DNA from: Dermatophagoides farinae | Taxonomy: Eukaryota > Arthropoda > Arachnida > Sarcoptiformes > Pyroglyphidae | Length of the DNA: 64,000 nt | Direction of reading: 5' to 3' | NCBI RefSeq assembly: GCF_024713945.1 | Contig: NC_134683.1 | Coordinates: forward strand, 64,501-128,500 | The notes under the pieces: generated by a model | Databases searched by the model: none | Seen by the model: only the letters and a program-made list of their open reading frames with translations | Told to the model about the DNA's origin: nothing | Translations under genes and position numbers: made by a program | In this document: one piece after another, positions 24,101-35,957 of the stretch | Numbering within the stretch: position 1 is the stretch's first letter | How the letters are laid out: each line of letters begins with the position of its first letter

Positions 24101-27100
24101 GAATAAATAAATTATAATGGCACCATGAATCTTTTTCATTCGTTCCGGTGTGTGTGTGTGTGTGTGTAAATTCATAAATAAATCAAACCAGCTTGTTTTT
24201 TGACTAGTTCCTAGATCGATTTTCATTAATTAATTTCCTATCCTGAGCGATAATTGGCTGAAAATGAATGATTCAATCATCGTGTGATGATTGTATCCAT
24301 AACTACTAGCTAGATTGAGAAAAGACCTGATTGACAATAAATAAATTAGCATCGAAATGCAATCAAGGTTCGTTTAGAACGATTCTCCAGTTTCCGTCAA
24401 TGTATCAGCCCAGAAGAGAAACTCTTTACGACGTTGAGGTTTGATCTACGTAGATTTAGTGTTATAATGAAACGCGTATTTTAGAATTCTATTATTCGAT
24501 AATTCGAATAATATTTTGTATTTTGTATTTAATATTATGCTTTTTGAAAATATACTGGTACTTGATTTTCATGCTTTCAAATAAACACATCGTGTTATTT
24601 GTTTTAATAATTGTTTGTGTTTTATTTTGTGATTGAATTGATCTTGATTTATAACAAGCTTTCTAGCACACGGATCGAGCTATCGAAGTTTGGAGTTCAA
24701 CCTACGAATTACGAATTTCACATCAATCTATTGGTCGTATCGTGCTTGAAACTTGCCAAGCCATCTGGGATGTGCTTTGGCCAATACATATGGCGGTTCC
24801 AACTGAGGCCGATTACCGTAGCATTTCAAAGTCATTCTGGGACCTCTGGGACATGCCTAATTGTTGCGGTGCCATTGATGGTAAGAACATTAGAATACGC
24901 TGTCCGAACCAATCCGGAAGTAGCTTCTTTAACTATAAAGGCTACTTTTCAATCGTTCTCCAAGCAGTTGCAGATGCCTATCACCGGTTTAGGATAGTCC
25001 GCGTCGGTTCTTGCGGAAGGTAATGATAATTAATGTTTATTGTTAACATGCGTATATACGCTTACGTTTATTAATGCTATTAATATTATTATAGATCAGC
25101 GTATAGTGGAGTGTTCTCTAATTCCCAATTGGGAATAAATATGAGAACTGGCAACACTCCATTCCCTAGGTCTGTAGATAGACTACCCGGATCGGAAAAA
25201 GAATCACCATTCTTTTTCATCTGGGATAATGCCTAAACGCTTGAATCTTGGATGATGGCCCTTTTTGCGAGCGATCAAGCCGCAGCATGGACAATTTGGA
25301 ATCATCCAAGCGAGAGGTAATCAATTAATTCATCCATTTTTAATCATATTAACCGTTTTTTAGGTTTTCAACTATAGATTAAGCCGGGCAAGACGCGTAG
25401 TTGAATGCGCCTTCGGAATAATGGTGTCGAAATTCCGCTGTCTAAATGCTCCATTGTCAATGAAGCCAGCAAATGTAGACAAAATTGTGTTAGCGTGTTG
25501 CCTGCTACACTACATCATTATTGACAAAGAAGGAAGCCCATATACACATCAGGAAGTAGAGAGGACGGCCACACAATTCCGCAATTCTGCCGATTCTCGT
25601 GTGCCATTTGATTTGGCAAGAAATTCTTCTTTACTATCCAAACACGTTTGAAATGAATTGATGGAATTCTGTTGGAACGAGGCAAAAATTCCATCACAGC
25701 CATACTGTTAAAGCAAACGATCGACGCAGTCATAGTTTGGTATAATTATGGTATGAATGACATTTATCTTTATTGAAACATTTGTCGTTATTTATCATTT
25801 GCTGTTGTTGTTTCTTTTAACAGAAATTCGGTTATCTGAATTTTTGGATATGGTAATTGAGAAATCAAATTGTCCATCGATTCACAATACCTTTTTATGC
25901 TTTCTGTTTGTTCCAAATATTTTATTTTACTCTGTAAATTCATTTTGATAATTTCTAGTGTGACCGTAGCCTAAATTCATAAATAAATCAAACCAGCTTG
26001 TTTTTTGACTAGTTCCTAAACTGAATACCATTAAACTGGCCTATTCAAGTGGAGAAAATTCTTGGCTTCAATTTTCAATTCAAATTAAAAATTACAAGAC
26101 AAATGCTCTCGGTAGAAAAACAAATCAGTGGTCGAAAATCATCAGATCGATTTTCATTAATTAATTTCCTATCCTGAGCGATAATTGGCTTAAAATGAAT
26201 GATTCAATCATCGTGTGATGATTGTATCCATTCCTACTAGCTAGATTGAGAAAAGACCTGATTGAGAAGAGTGAAAGGCACAAATTTCGATGCTAATTTC
26301 TTTATTGACAATAACTGAATGGACAACAATAACAACTGGGTAGAAGCTAAATCCAACAGTCTATGGCGATGGTGCTATTCAATTGAATTTTTTCCGAATC
26401 CATGAGAAACTACAACAACAACAACAATAATAATAATAATAATAACCAGAAAAAAAGAAAACAATTCTCCCGAGAGCAACCCCCAATAGAGTGCGAGTTG
26501 TTAATGTACAAAATACTGAAATAAAAACCCAAGTGAAAACGAATCCGGTTCGTTCGCGTGATTCCTATTCAGGCAATTCGTAATTCATTCGAAAATTCGG
26601 TTATCCACCAAATGGCGAACAACAAGAAAACAGACTGACTCATACATTCAGTCAACTGCCGCTTTATTTTATTTCGGTCAATTTGTTTTAGTGAAACAAG
26701 CAGGGTAGCAGGGCGAGAGACATACGTTCATTACTTACCCGTACAAAAATTAATGTCCGTGTATCACCAATTCGATATTTTCCTTCGGATAAATGTTCTA
26801 GATAGAATTGTACCGGACATGTACAACGTGATAAAAGGTTGACAACCTGTGAATGTAAAGAATAAAATGTTTATTATCCATTGGTGGGTGGGTGTGTGTG
26901 TGTGTCATCAAGACACGCTTACCTTTTCATGTAACGATTCGAGATCATTGTTGATTATCTGCTGTTGCGGTGTATCATCGTCATCATCATCACAATAATT
27001 GGATGGCTGCTGTTGTATCATGTATGGTATCTGTGCATGGCCCATACTCTGCTGTTGTTGATTATCTTTTTCAATCTCCTGATCAATTTCCTGTTCAAAT

Positions 27101-29095
27101 TGGACGAGTGTTGGCGCAAGTACACCTTCAGTTTAAAGGGAGAAAAATGATTGTTAGTTGTGATGAAATCTTAGTAAAACGCTTAGTAAAAAGGATAAAC
27201 TTTATGGTTTATCATTATAAGTGATGTAAAACGTCAACTAAATTACTAAAATAGATTGAAATAAAGTTTAACATTAAATATGTAATAATAATAATACGTT
27301 GAATTTAGAATTTAGATTTAGTTCGATTATAGAATGTTGACGTGTATTTTGACATCTGCGCCATCGTTTCACGACAGTTAGTTGTTGAATGTTGAATCAT
27401 TGGAATTCCGAACAAATTAAAACATCCACAGGGTAATGGACATTTGATGATCATAATGGCCCAAATATATTGTATGGTGTGATCATCATCAAGTCAGTCT
27501 ATCTAATCTAAATCCAAGTCCACATCAAGCCTACCCCATGGAAAAATTTGTGGGCTACAAATGTGAAAAAGTAGCTCAAAAATTTTTTCGCTTTGAATTT
27601 AAATTGCAATTGCTTAATATTTCCGTTTCGTGTATGCGCGTTTTGCATTTTTTAAGTTACGTTCAAAAGTTTAACCTGATGACTATTATGCATTTCTTAA
27701 TAAGTTCGAATTATAATAATTCGATTTATGATTGCAAAAAACATGTTTTTTATGTTTGAGTTTAAATGTAGAAATCGAAATTTGAATGTTTCAATTTTGA
27801 AAATTTGAATTTTTTTTTTTGGTTGTCTATTATCAACAGATGGTAAGGAATTTATTGTGTTCTTAATATTTATGTTTCATGTTATTATATTTAAATATAG
27901 ACAAAATTTTCTGGAATAAACATTTGACCTTTGCCATTTGCAAATTGTATACATAGATAAAAGAAAACTCATCATAATCTTGTTGTATGCTGATTGCTAT
28001 AGATAAACTCACATGAAATGCATCAATGAATAGACTGAGCTAATTTTGTTTTTGAAAAAAAAACCACAACATACCGAATTTGGCGCCATAACGTGCCACT
28101 TCCAATAGGCATAGGACAAAACTTTTTTCATTCTTACGACTAACAAGATCTTCGGTTTCAAAAAGAAGACATTCATGTATTTGTATACGGCGACACCATT
28201 CAATAAAATTGGCAACATTATCACGTGCTTGAAATGTTCCAGGCAAAGCATTCAATTTGATGGGCACTAGATCACGGCGATCCATTGGTGAATGATGAGG
28301 ATCATTATTCGTAATATCACTATTTATTATTGCTGCTGCTGCTGTTGTTGTCGTTGTTGTTGCCATTGTTGTCGTTGAATTCAATGATTGTAACGAAAGC
28401 AGTGAAGGATAACCCCCAATAACAGCATTATTGTTGGTGGTTCCATTATTAGTATTCAACATACGCCATTCACGAGCTTTACGAAATACTGAGTTAGCAT
28501 GTCTATAGTATAGTAATGGTGGGCATCAGATTAGATGTGATTACAACAAAAGTAAAATAACTTACTGGCACAAAATGACTCCCGTTTCGAGTCGCTGTAG
28601 AAAATTGTCACATGTCAAATCTAGACCATACAATGTATTGAGCCATTCGGCCAGATCTTCTTTCATGGCAATCAGATATTCTTCATTCGAACGAAATGGA
28701 CGATAGGATTTTCGCTCAAAATATCCAGTTCCAAATTGTTGATCCGTTGTCGATGTTGATGTGGAGGAATAGGATCGATCCGAATCGGTTAATGATAGGG
28801 CACATGCTGAATATGATCGTTTTGGTTCATTTAAACATTCGTTGTTCATCATCATCATCGTTCCACAATGATCCGAGGATGATGATGTCGATGTGGGAGT
28901 TGGTCGCCGATGAGCATTCTGCATGGGCGATATTATCGATGTGGATGATGAACTAGTAAGGCTTGTTTGTCCTGGACTGATGCTAGAACCAACACTGTTC
29001 AATGATTCCATCATTGTAGGCAGTGCTGGCGGTATTTGGTGGTGGTGGTGGTCATCATGTCGATGTGAATGCGGCCAATGATCGGTAAGAGTCAT
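21143..29095 (-). CDS. GAS2L: GAS2-like actin-microtubule linker (CH and GAR domains, SxIP motifs)
   Basis: Seven coding exons: 29095-28566, 28502-28075, 27125-26923, 26846-26739, 23643-23603, 22751-22699 and 22623-21143, with GT..AG borders and matching phases. They encode about 947 residues. The calponin-homology domain starts near residue 134 ([20 protein letters not shown], then [12 protein letters not shown]) and continues with [19 protein letters not shown] and [20 protein letters not shown]. It is interrupted by about 50 low-complexity residues. The GAR (GAS2) domain, residues about 393-458, reads [37 protein letters not shown] and PCRCRFGHRYTS, and is split over four exons. The last exon is a long Ser/Thr/Gln tail with two SRIP (SxIP) motifs at 22101-22112 and 21971-21982, the kind that binds EB1 at microtubule plus ends in GAS2L1/2. 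The family crosslinks actin to microtubules; the fly homologue is pickled eggs. The start ATG follows AAAA. The stop at 21143 is preceded by CAA|GTATGT, so a spliced alternative C-terminus is possible. Confidence 0.88.
22752..23602 (-). other. GAS2-like intron 5 (851 bp)
   Basis: It separates the 41-nt exon (23603-23643) from the 53-nt exon (22699-22751) inside the GAR domain. The donor is TG|GTAAGT and the acceptor TTTTCAG. It contains a short GT repeat near 22934-22946 and a poly-A run near 23574-23589. I see no other feature. Confidence 0.6.
24167..24334 (+). repeat. Left copy of a duplicated host segment flanking the transposon
   Basis: Two blocks match the right flank directly. Block A (24167-24212) is identical over 46 bp to 25972-26017. 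Block B (24213-24334) matches 26144-26265 with three mismatches in 122 bp. In the left copy A and B are joined directly; in the right copy 126 bp lie between them. Immediately after B, 24332-24359 matches the reverse complement of about 26284-26314 of the right flank. Confidence 0.8.
24360..25970 (+). mobile_element. Decayed PIF/Harbinger DNA transposon, antisense inside a GAS2-like intron
   Basis: A plus-strand transposase of the DDE_Tnp_4 (PIF/Harbinger, HARBI1-like) type. An N-terminal piece reads [17 protein letters not shown] (24371-24449). After a possible 217-bp intron (24450-24666) comes GSSYRSLEF, then [17 protein letters not shown] and the catalytic core [26 protein letters not shown] and RVGSCGR to 25019. 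A 75-bp GT..AG intron (25020-25094) follows, then GVFSNSQLG and [11 protein letters not shown]. The last part reads [19 protein letters not shown] and [13 protein letters not shown] (25364-25651). All three acidic catalytic positions are still visible: D in AIDGK, D in AVADA, E in VVECAF. It is inactive as read: a 7-bp tandem duplication shifts the frame at 24704-24717, a TAA interrupts at 25234, and the last junction is out of phase. I could not find terminal inverted repeats or a 3-bp target duplication. The borders given are estimates. Confidence 0.75.
24371..25651 (+). pseudogene. Broken Harbinger-type transposase gene
   Basis: This is the coding remnant inside the mobile element. Likely exons are 24371-24449, 24667-25019, 25095-25316 and 25364-25651 (stop TGA at the end). 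The first two introns have usable GT..AG ends and give in-frame family motifs across the junction. The third has GT..AG ends but the wrong phase. The pieces cover most of a typical transposase of 300-400 residues, but the true N-terminus is missing or not recognisable. An intact homologue elsewhere in the genome would be needed for mobility. The insertion is antisense to its host gene. Confidence 0.7.
25972..26265 (+). repeat. Right copy of the duplicated host segment flanking the transposon
   Basis: It contains block A (25972-26017), a 126-bp middle part missing on the left, and block B (26144-26265). It continues into sequence (26284-26314) whose inverted copy sits at the left edge of the transposon. 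The right copy looks like the ancestral intron sequence, and the left copy a rearranged duplicate. Confidence 0.75.
27126..28074 (-). other. GAS2-like intron 2 (949 bp)
   Basis: The donor is TTCG|GTATGT at 28074 and the acceptor CTGAAG at 27126. It is very AT-rich, especially 27230-27310 and 27700-27960. I see no coding or repeat structure. Confidence 0.6.
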
Positions 29096-32000
29096 TTTTG
29101 TTCGTTTTAAATCAATGTAATATTTATTTACACTTGAATCACTTGTTGTTCAAATTTGAATTTGCTTTATGTTCACACGTGATCAATCATCAATGTAGAA
29201 ATGTTTTCGAAACGATCGATCGATCAAAATCAATCATGATGTGATGTGATGTGCTGTGATGATGAGATGCGGAAGCAAAGTGTTGTGTTGATGAAAATTT
29301 GTCGCGCACAAAACAAAATCTATTTAGGAGAAAACAAAAAACAAAAATCAAAGATCAAAAATGTTGAGTCGATTGATTTGATGAGAATGTTTTCAACAAC
29401 CAACCAAAAACAATGTTTTCAATAAAAAATTTGCAAAAAACTTAAAACTTGACTATGACGACAAATGTGACTAATTAAAATTAAAATCATAATAATTGTG
29501 TGTCTCTTGGCCAAAATAAGATTCCTCACTACTATATGTTGCCATTAGCATTTTACAACAGCAGTGAACACCACTTCAACAAGACTGAACTTTTCAATTC
29601 TTTGCTTCCCAGTTGATGAAGATGACTAATGTCTGCGACGAAACAAAAAGAAACTGAGAAAGAAAATAAAAGTGAATGTTTGACTGAATGAACTCGTTCA
29701 GAAATGAATGAAACTTGAATAAAAAAATCGAAATGATCACCAACAAATCGAACAGGAATCAAGTTAATCACCTAACCACGGATATTACTTGAGAACCACT
29801 AAAACAAGCAGACGGAATCGTCTTCTCATATAAGGAAGATGATTTGGTTCAGAGATAAAATACAAAATGTTTATTCATCATCATCATCATCACCATGATA
29901 ATGATCATAAAAGGCAATTCTTGGCGACGCGATGATGGAAGAAAAACTCATTTATTCCATTGGATAATTTGTTTTCCGCAGCAGCAACAACGATAATTTG
30001 GGTGAATCAAAACGGAAAACTTGTAATTTGAAAATTTTTCAAATTGAAAAACTGTCATCCATGATATACACACTCAGAATCAGAATATAGAATTCGGTTT
30101 GTTCTCCCAAGAGAGATGTGATTCTGAAATGAAAGACAAATGGATTGACTTGTTTTAGTAAATTTGTTTTCTTTCTTTTCGAATAATCACTTGTTTTTCA
30201 TCTCTCCAAACTGTCTGCTTCTTTGCCGTTGGTTGTTGTTGTTGTCTGGGATGGTATCTGCTCGATTCCTTTATGATGCAACAATATTGTTTCTTTCATG
30301 GTGTAACGTGTATGACACATTTGAAAAAAGTTGAAATGTAGTCGAATGGCAAAACAAAACCAACGTGGGCGTAACATGTATAAGAAAGTGAATCACAAAT
30401 TCTGTCATAAAATGACAAAATTCTCAAATGGCTAAAATCATGTCACCATTTCGTTGTTGATGATTTAAACATTTCGGAAATGTTGTGTTTAAACATTTTG
30501 CAGTATGTATTGCCAATAACGAATTAATGACAATAATAATCAAACAAAATAATAATCATAATCATAATGATCATCATCATCATCATCATGATGGATGTCA
30601 AGATTATTTCACACTTTAAAAAAGACTTTTTTTTCAAAAAAAAAACCGGAAAACAGCAAACAAAATAAATAATCGACGAAGCAAATATGGAAGATGATAA
30701 ATATGCGAAAACATTACAGAAAAATAGACAGACAGGTAACGTTGGATTATGTCGGATTTATATATTGCGGCTATTAATACTAAACAAATATCAACATCAT
30801 TAAATTGACAGATGAAAAAAAGAAATTAACAGATTAACACACGTACACACACGAGACATAAGAAATGACAAACAGCCAACTATTCATCATCATTGTGTGG
30901 ATATATAGAGACGGACAATGAACGTTTGTTGGGTTTGTTGTTGTTTGATCTAATCCAATCCGATCATCATTTCTCAATGGTAAAAATGAAACGAATTTGA
31001 ATTGCATCGTGATCATCATCCATACAGGTCGTGACCAATCATTCATTATACACGTGAGCCAATAAATTGAAATAATTTTTTTCTCACAAAATAATAAAAT
31101 GAATTTCAATTTGTGGCTGAGAAATATTTACTATTCAAAAGTTTCCATAGACACAATTACCGGATTTTTGGAACCAAATCGATTCAAGCTTACCCAAAAA
31201 AATAATAAAGACGATTCTTAGGTAATGCAACTTGAAAATTAAAAAAAAAAACGAAATGAAAACATAAAATAGATAGATGGGAAAAAGATAAATTTCGTCA
31301 ACTGCAAGACAACTATTGAATTACACAGAGTGTTTAAAAAACAAGAATTACAACGATGGAGAAGGATGGTACGACCGAAACACAGCATTAAATTTATAAT
31401 AAATAAATATATAAATACAGGTAATAACTAGACATATGACAGTGAAATTACGATGGCAGCAAAGAACCTTGAAAACAACGGAAGATCGACACAAACATGA
31501 TGATTTTGCAAGAAATAAACAAACAACAACAACAACAAATGAATCTGGGCAATTTTCGAAAAGTATCAATTTAACAATGACTCGACACATGCACATGATG
31601 CCAGCATAAATTCAAGCACAAAACAGACAAATTGAATCCGTGTTTGGTCTAGTGAATCTATTGAAAACCAGGATATATCAATGATTCACATTCAAGGAAA
31701 CAAAAACAAAATCGGGATTCAAATTTCAATGAGAAATATGTATGAAACAAAAATTCCGACCAGCAGGATGCCGCGAAAGGAGACCAATAAAATTGCCCTA
31801 AAGAGATATAAAGGCAGAAAAACAGGAAAAATTAAACTGTTAACCCATTCAGCGTTTGGTTTCAGTTTCACCATCATTCATTTATTCATTGAAATTTCCA
31901 TTTTCAATTTGTTCCAAATGTGAAACTTGAATTGAATATATAGTAATTATAATTATATTGTTCAATGTTCAATTCATCGACAATTAAACATTGCGGTTTT

Positions 32001-35000
32001 GTGGCATGCACGAACTAACCATATACACAACTCGTGATCATCATCATCATCATCATCACGATAGGAAGCTATGCGAATAAAACATAAATTATACACTACG
32101 TTATTCATTCCAAGTAACAAACAATTAATTCATTTCAATAATAAGTTTCTGGAACACCGCATCATTTCACAAGAAAAAAGGTTTGGTATACCATCTTCTG
32201 GAACAATCAAGACAAATACAAGTGGCGATAATCTCTGGCAGATGCTGTTCATACATTTTCAGCTATCGTGCTTATCGCCATTCACTTATGATCCAGGATC
32301 ATAGTCATAGTCATAGTCATCACTGATAAACAACAACAAAGGCGGAACATGTAATGACATAATCAACAGACAATTTTGATAGTTAAGTTCATCTTTTTTC
32401 CCAACCAACAACAATTCACAATATTTCTCTAGAAATGAAAATACGACATTTTCAATTTGGAAAAAATTCATTCATTCATATTCACCCCACACATCATGGC
32501 ATCCATCCACACGTTGATGATGCAGTTGTTTCTTTTCTGGGCCAAGTCTCCCTCCACAACAACAAAAACAATCGACCATTTGTTTTGGATATTATGAAAA
32601 AGTTCCACACACACACACACACACACAGGCCATTACAACTAACGATCACTGTGATGTAGTTAATGGTGGTGGTCGATTCAATATAGATGGAAAATGGATC
32701 ATAACATTCATAGCATTGGACAGTTTAAATATGTGGAGATATAATGATTGTATCGATAATATCGTGTGGTCTCTTTCTTTTGCCCATTTTTCTATATCAT
32801 CATCATCATCATCATTATCATTTTGATTCATTTTGGCTCATACTTACAATGGACAATGGTCATGTGCGAATGATTTTTCTATGGTTCATCATCATCATCA
32901 GTCCAATATAATCTCGAATGAATATCGAATGTTAATGTTTTCATCGTGATTATGACGATGATGAATGATGATTGTAAAATGAAACAAATATTCAAATCGA
33001 GCAACAAACTAAACCAATTGTCCAGATTAGGAGCTCAGGATTATTGACCATTTCATGATGGATATCATTTATCGATTTATCGATCATCATCATCATCATC
33101 ATGGATCGATCAAGGATTTTTTTCACATTTCACAAACAACAACATTTAATGAAGAAAAAAATCATATGCGACTGAAATTAAAAGTTTAGGATGGTGAAAA
33201 TTTGGCAATAAATGGCTCATTTTTGTTTCACTCAAGTCCAGAGTCAATAATGATTATGCCAAGACAAAATGTCCATCAAAATCATCATCACCATGGCTAC
33301 TGTTTAACAACTTGTTATGTTCATTACCGATATCAAAAACGAACACCCACCATAAGCAACACAAACAGACACAGAAATGCTTAAATTAATAGCCAAAACA
33401 GTGATGAAAGTATCATTATTAATGTTAAAGTCAAAATGTCATGTCCACTTGGTTCACTGTGTTGATTGAATAAAATGACGGAGGCGTTTTATTGCCAGTT
33501 GTTTGAAATTGTTTGAAAACTCAAAAATAATTCATCAAAATAAAAGAAACGATGATCGATTATCTGGATCCGGTTCGACTTATCCACTATACCCAAGATT
33601 GATCAGTGTTGTTTCGTGTTTGTAGTAGTGAGATCTTGACAAGAAATTAACCTCAAATACAATCAAGATAGAGAGACAAGATAGTGAGATGTAAAAATCA
33701 AAGAATTCGATGACTGATTTTACAAGCAATTTTTTCTTTCAATAGTGAACCGGCACCAAGCAAGTTCATTGAATTCAAAAACAAACAAACATGAATTGTG
33801 CATTTCTCTGATTTCTCTCTTTTCCTCATCATCATCAATGTTAATGTAAATAAATATTACAACCGAGAAAGAGAAAAAATAATGAAACCAAGATGTATAC
33901 AGTGAGAATCGAATACATTCATGCAGAGGTCAAAGTGCAGTAATGTCTTAAAATTCACCATTAAGCCTGATTAGTTTGGTGTGAATGCTAATTTGTTTTA
34001 ATTAATCAATGAATGAAATTGGCCATTTCAATTCAATCAAATCGATTATTAATGGATCCATTTGGTGCAATGAAATCATCATCAAACATCCAAGACAATG
34101 AGTTGGTTGACATAATGCAACTGGAAAATTCTGTTCATTATCATTTCTCCTTCACAACATAAACAACGATTAGTTTGCTTAAAAAATGATAAAAAAAAAT
34201 CGATCAACAACCATGTATTTGGCATCGATTTTTTAGCATAAATTGTTTTTCATGTAGAAATAGAGGACAATGTACAAATGATGCAAATCAACATAACAAC
34301 ATAAAGACAGACAGATCAATCATCGACACTTGAAGAGATGCATTATCAGCCATCATCATGTATTTGAAGCTGAAAATTCTAAATTTATCATCAAAAAAAC
34401 AACAACAACAACAACAATTCATATAGCAAACAAAACATATGTGTGTATGTGCAAACAACAAAAACGATAAATGGAAAAGATAAAAAACATACAAAATAAT
34501 GGAGAGAGATGGTAATATGGATCCGGATCTATTTTTGGACATTCACACAAAAAAGCATGATAGCAAGGTAGTTTTTTCATCGAAAAAATTATTCTTTCAA
34601 AATTCACGAACAAACAATCGAACTGGTTAACAATCGATGATCAAAAATGGAACAATCATCATTAGAACTCATAACAAAAATGGATATTTTTCGCCATATT
34701 AAAAAATAATTCACATACCTCAAAGTGGAAAGCCGAATTTAATGAAACACATCTTTAACCGAAATGAATCATTTGGTGAAACTTGAAAAAACTTTAACCT
34801 TTGGCCAAATAACAAACACACACACACACCCAACATCATATGTCGATGTTATATATAGACGGGAATGTCAGCCAACTACTAATACACCACTACGACGATG
34901 TGCTCTAAATGAACTCATCATCATCAGAATACTCCCACACACACACACTTACATACAAATACGAGCAAGAAAGACATGTCATTCACATTGGACAAAGTTT

Positions 35001-35692
35001 TTGGTGTTTAAAAAACAATAACAGTGATCATTTGAGGGATTTGAAAAATAATTTGCCAATATTAACGGCGTCACGGCAAAGTCGGACCATCATCAATGAT
35101 AAATGATTGGATATTTGATATATCTGATACAAATGTATGCATCATCATCAGCAACATAATTATCGATTATGACAGGCTTATCTAATGTGTACAAGTAAGC
35201 AGGTAATCGAATAGTGGTACCACTCGATATCATCAGATATCATCATCATGATTACAAGATTAAAATCAGGTCTTGAGTTTGCTTGTCAAAAGAAAATCTT
35301 TTCTGTTGTTGTTGTTGATATTCAGTGGCGAGAAAAACGTGGATGAATGATGTGAATAAAATGGCCAACTGACCGGATTGAATAAGAACATAACTCGGCC
35401 AAAATTTGACCGGTTAACCTGTGTGTAAAATACGATCAAATATCGAATATAATGACTACGATGATAAACAAACCAAAAGCAACAAAATGAAAAGCATCCA
35501 TAATTAATATGATGATGATGGTCATGGATGGCTCCAGGACGGATGAATGAATGGTTCGTACGGCAGAAGCATCGAAACAGCAAAAAAAATTTGTTTTTTC
35601 TCAATGGCGAACTTGACCGAGAGCAAGGTATAATCAATTTTTTTTCTCATACTCCATTCCGTTTGTTTGTTGCACTGATAAAGAGCATCATT

Positions 35693-35957
35693 ATGGCTTC
35701 AAGCCACAACAAACTTGAAACAGGGCTTGAAAACGAGTTCGATTCATCGACAACAACAACAACAACCGAATAGACCTATCCATCCACCACCATTCATGTA
35801 TCGAGCAAGCCAACATGATAAAATGGATACATCAACCGATAAAAATTGGACCAATGTATCTAACGATGCTAAAATCGAATCGAATCGAGATGATGATGAT
35901 GGCAATGATGTGATGGCCATCAAGTCACCAACGTCGGTTCAAGTCATGTCAAAATAG
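35693..35957 (+). pseudogene. Coding-like fragment with a frame slip, family unknown
   Basis: An ATG at 35693 opens MASSHNKLETGLENEFDSS followed by a Thr run from an (ACA)n tract, then hits TAG at 35771. In the next frame the reading continues from the same tract as NRPIHPPPFMYRASQHDK, then MDTSTDKNWTNVSNDAK, an acidic run and MAIKSPTSVQVMSK, ending at TAG 35955-35957. Composition and codon choice resemble the real genes here more than the surrounding DNA does. A one-base slip in the (ACA)n run would join the two readings. It may be a 5' coding exon with an assembly indel, a dead gene, or chance. I do not recognise the protein. Confidence 0.22.

Larger units (their letters stand above)
23644..26738 (-). 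other. GAS2-like intron 4 (3.1 kb) carrying a transposon insertion
   Basis: The donor is CGG|GTAAGT at 26738 and the acceptor GAACAG at 23644. It is the largest intron of the gene because it contains the Harbinger-like element (about 24360-25970) and two flanking copies of the same host sequence. (GT)n runs lie near 23775-23795 and 24149-24167, and an (AAC/AAT)n run near 26412-26445. Confidence 0.75.

Noticed and set aside
24360-25970. Reading the Harbinger ORFs as a domesticated HARBI1 host gene
   Set aside because: A 7-bp frameshift, an in-frame TAA and an out-of-phase last junction make a functional host gene unlikely as read.
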